Assembly: GCA_904394195.1 (NCBI GenBank)
Contig: CAJFNH010000082.1
Coordinates: 1-6,072 of the forward strand
DNA from: Candidatus Gallimonas caecicola
GTDB lineage: Bacteria > Bacillota > Clostridia > Christensenellales > Borkfalkiaceae
Reading direction: 5' to 3'
Length of the DNA: 6,072 nt
The notes beneath the pieces were generated by a model that saw only the letters and a list, made by a program, of their open reading frames with translations, was not told the DNA's origin and did not search any database. This document shows positions 4,827-6,072 of this stretch, piece by piece (position 1 is the stretch's first letter; every line of letters starts with the position of its first letter). The position numbers were made by a program, and so were the translations under genes.

Positions 4827-5717
4827 ATGAAGCGGGCTTTGGTCTTGATATGGCGCGCCGTTCCGTTTGTGCTGCTCGCCGCAATCATTCTTGCCACGGT
4901 ATTTTATCCGACGGCGCGCGTACAGCAGGGCACCGGAGAGGATGCGTGCGTCGTCACTGTATGGAATGTGGACACGTTTGAAGGCGGAAAGGGCTCGCGC
5001 ACTTCCTTTCTGCAGCGCGTGGCGCGCCTTGCGGAGCATGGAAATACATATTACCGCGTATTGAGTTATACAGCAGAGGGGGCGCAGGCGGCCATGCAGG
5101 AGGGAGATTTTCCCGATATCCTCTCCTTCGGGATCGGGCTGGAGGTCGACCGCGAACGGTGCATCGCGCTGGGCGGTACCTTTGCTGGCAGCGCGCTTGC
5201 GCTGCCATGGTGCCGCGGACGCTATCTGCTCTTTTCCCTGTCGGATGATTTTGAAGAAGCGGGAAACACCGCGATCTCGGCGGGCGGGTGCAATCTTGTC
5301 GGCGCAGCAGCCTATTTTGCGGGGATCGAAGGGGAGGAACGGGAATCGCTTGCCGCGTATCTGGCATTTCTGAACGGAGAATTCCGGTATCTGCTCGGAA
5401 CGCAGCGGGATGCAAACCGCTTTGCCGCACGCGGCGCGACGGTCTACACAAAGGCGCTTCCGGAATACTGCGATCTCTATCAGTATATCTGCGTATTTTC
5501 GCAGGATCTTCGCGAGGAGTGCATGGATTTTGTCGGCAGGCTGCTTTCGGAGGACGTGCAGGGGGCGCTCTCCGATATCGGTATGCTGCCTGCTGCGGGG
5601 GCGCAGGGAAAGACGATCGATATTTTTTCTTCCGCGCAAACGCTGGAAAATGCAGCGGGCGCTGTACGTCCGGGCAGTGCAGAAAAAAATCCGGAGAAAT
5701 ATTTCAAAAGCATTTGA
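4827..5717 (+). CDS. Membrane-anchored protein related to extracellular solute-binding proteins
   Basis: This 296-aa protein has an N-terminal signal-anchor: basic MKR, then a hydrophobic helix at about 11-28 (AVPFVLLAAIILATVFY). There is no lipobox cysteine, unlike most Gram-positive binding proteins, so it is either anchored by the helix or cleaved. The exported part begins VTVWNVDTFEGGKGSRTSFL (43-62), followed by GDFPDILSFG (93-102), the way family 1 solute-binding proteins read. GTQRDANRFAARG (191-203) and LLSEDVQGALSDIGMLPA (239-256) also match binding-protein C-terminal patterns. At 296 aa it is shorter than the usual 400-450, so the sugar-binding cleft may be reduced. No ABC permease or ATPase gene is adjacent. 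The start is bounded by an in-frame TAA at 4815-4817, and ATG 4827 is the first start after it. There is no properly spaced Shine-Dalgarno (GAAGAG abuts the ATG). murB follows after 40 bases. The substrate and role are unknown. Confidence 0.75.
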   Translation: MKRALVLIWRAVPFVLLAAIILATVFYPTARVQQGTGEDACVVTVWNVDTFEGGKGSRTSFLQRVARLAEHGNTYYRVLSYTAEGAQAAMQEGDFPDILSFGIGLEVDRERCIALGGTFAGSALALPWCRGRYLLFSLSDDFEEAGNTAISAGGCNLVGAAAYFAGIEGEERESLAAYLAFLNGEFRYLLGTQRDANRFAARGATVYTKALPEYCDLYQYICVFSQDLREECMDFVGRLLSEDVQGALSDIGMLPAAGAQGKTIDIFSSAQTLENAAGAVRPGSAEKNPEKYFKSI

Positions 5718-5722
5718 AATAT
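5699..5722. repeat. 10-bp perfect inverted repeat overlapping a gene end and the murB -35
   Basis: ATATTTCAAA (5699-5708) and TTTGAAATAT (5713-5722) flank AGCA. The stop codon of the upstream gene (5715-5717) lies inside the right arm, and so does the -35-like TTGAAA at 5714-5719. It is too AT-rich and lacks a T-tract for a terminator. An operator controlling murB is the more interesting reading. Confidence 0.6.
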
Positions 5723-5742
5723 GCCACGGAATATGGTAGAAT
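5714..5742 (+). promoter_or_regulatory. Candidate sigma-A promoter for murB
   Basis: TTGAAA (5714-5719, 5 of 6), a 17-base spacer and TAGAAT (5737-5742, 5 of 6) with an extended-minus-10 TG at 5734-5735 form a good promoter match. Transcription would start near 5749, inside or beside the weak Shine-Dalgarno AGGTG (5746-5750), and leave a leader of only about 8-9 bases before ATG 5758. That is odd and lowers confidence. The gene may instead be translated from an operon transcript. Confidence 0.45.
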
Positions 5743-5757
5743 AACAGGTGAAACATC

Positions 5758-6072
5758 ATGGAGTTTTTTACGCGCTTGAAAGAGCGTTTTCCAAAGCTTG
5801 CCTGCGAGTGCGGATTTGATTTTTCGCGCCACACGAGCATCGGGTGCGGCGGCCGTTCTGCAGCTGCGGCAAGCCCTTCCTGCGCGGAGGAGGCGCGGCA
5901 GCTTCTTGCGTGGCTTCGGGCGGAGGGGATTCCCTTTTGTTTTCTGGGCGCCGGCGCCAACGTGCTCGCGGCGGACGGCTGTTTTGAAGGCGTTGCGGTG
6001 CGCTTTGCACGTCTGAACAGACTCTCTGCGGACAACGAGGTCGTTTTCGCGGAGGCGGGTGTTACCGGCGGG
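5758..6072 (+). CDS. murB: UDP-N-acetylmuramate dehydrogenase MurB, N-terminal part (3' end outside window)
   Basis: MurB is the cytoplasmic FAD enzyme that uses NADPH to reduce UDP-GlcNAc-enolpyruvate to UDP-MurNAc, the second committed step of peptidoglycan synthesis. The first 105 codons are present and the frame is still open at the window edge, about a third of a typical 300-residue protein. The FAD-domain motifs appear in order: HTSIGCGG (25-32, the usual HT-T-hydrophobic-GG motif), FLGAGANVLAADGCFEGVAVR (split here as FLGAGANVLAADG, 62-74, and CFEGVAVR, 75-82; the family norm is LGxGSNLLVxDxGFxGxVI) and EAGVTGG (99-105, normally GAGxxxxxL). The substitution of Ser-Asn by Ala-Asn in the GSN motif is mild. 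The start ATG 5758 has a weak AGGTG 7 bases upstream. The catalytic Ser/Glu residues lie beyond the window. In many Bacillota murB is near rapZ, yvcK and whiA, so these may follow, but that is inference. Confidence 0.93.
   Translation, partial: MEFFTRLKERFPKLACECGFDFSRHTSIGCGGRSAAAASPSCAEEARQLLAWLRAEGIPFCFLGAGANVLAADGCFEGVAVRFARLNRLSADNEVVFAEAGVTGG

Noticed and set aside
4683..6035. A 450-codon open frame on the - strand
   Set aside because: It runs antisense to two + strand genes with recognisable protein motifs (the binding-protein-like gene and murB) and crosses a terminator stem. Its translation is Arg/Ser/Cys-rich with no motif. High-GC antisense frames of this kind are common.
1..6072. 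CRISPR array, tRNA, rRNA, intact insertion sequence, phage or defence genes
   Set aside because: No regularly spaced direct repeats, tRNA-like cloverleaf, transposase motif or defence-protein motif was seen by eye on either strand.

Overview
The window looks like part of the chromosome of a strictly anaerobic, fermentative Gram-positive bacterium, most likely class Clostridia. The evidence is an AdhE-type aldehyde/alcohol dehydrogenase next to a group B-like [FeFe] hydrogenase, a DUF1540 cysteine-rich miniprotein, a DUF4085-like protein, Bacillota-style strong Shine-Dalgarno sites and short GC hairpin/T-tract terminators. An uncultured gut or rumen lineage is plausible. I cannot fix the family from sequence alone.

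Layout. 1-940 (+): the 3' part of adhE (iron alcohol dehydrogenase domain), followed by a GC-rich hairpin. 1017-2525 (+): a 502-aa [FeFe] hydrogenase with a complete set of H-cluster cysteines. 2526-2821: a decayed patch with a TATAAT box, a 12-bp dyad and a short 3' remnant of an ABC exporter gene, ending in a probable bidirectional terminator. 2822-3769 (-): a DUF4085-like gene. 3897-4343 (-): rplI (ribosomal protein L9), alone and with a near-consensus sigma-A promoter. 4459-4608 (+): a 49-aa DUF1540 miniprotein gene, divergent from rplI and missed by simple long-ORF calling. 4609-4826: two strong terminators with a structured hairpin between them and no convincing gene. 4827-5717 (+): a membrane-anchored protein related to extracellular solute-binding proteins. 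5758-6072 (+): the 5' part of murB, cut by the window edge.

How the genes fit together. adhE and the hydrogenase both dispose of fermentation electrons, one to ethanol from NADH and the other to or from H2 via ferredoxin. Their close co-orientation suggests shared expression, with the hairpin setting their ratio. rplI and murB are housekeeping genes for translation and peptidoglycan synthesis. Between them lie small or lineage-specific genes and gene debris, so this looks like a conserved backbone with a turnover spot at about 2526-3896. I see no tRNA, rRNA, CRISPR array, complete insertion sequence or defence system. The most interesting items are the atypical hydrogenase, the exporter deletion scar with its surviving promoter/operator-like sequence, the orphan binding-protein-like gene before murB, and the tandem hairpins at 4620-4787.
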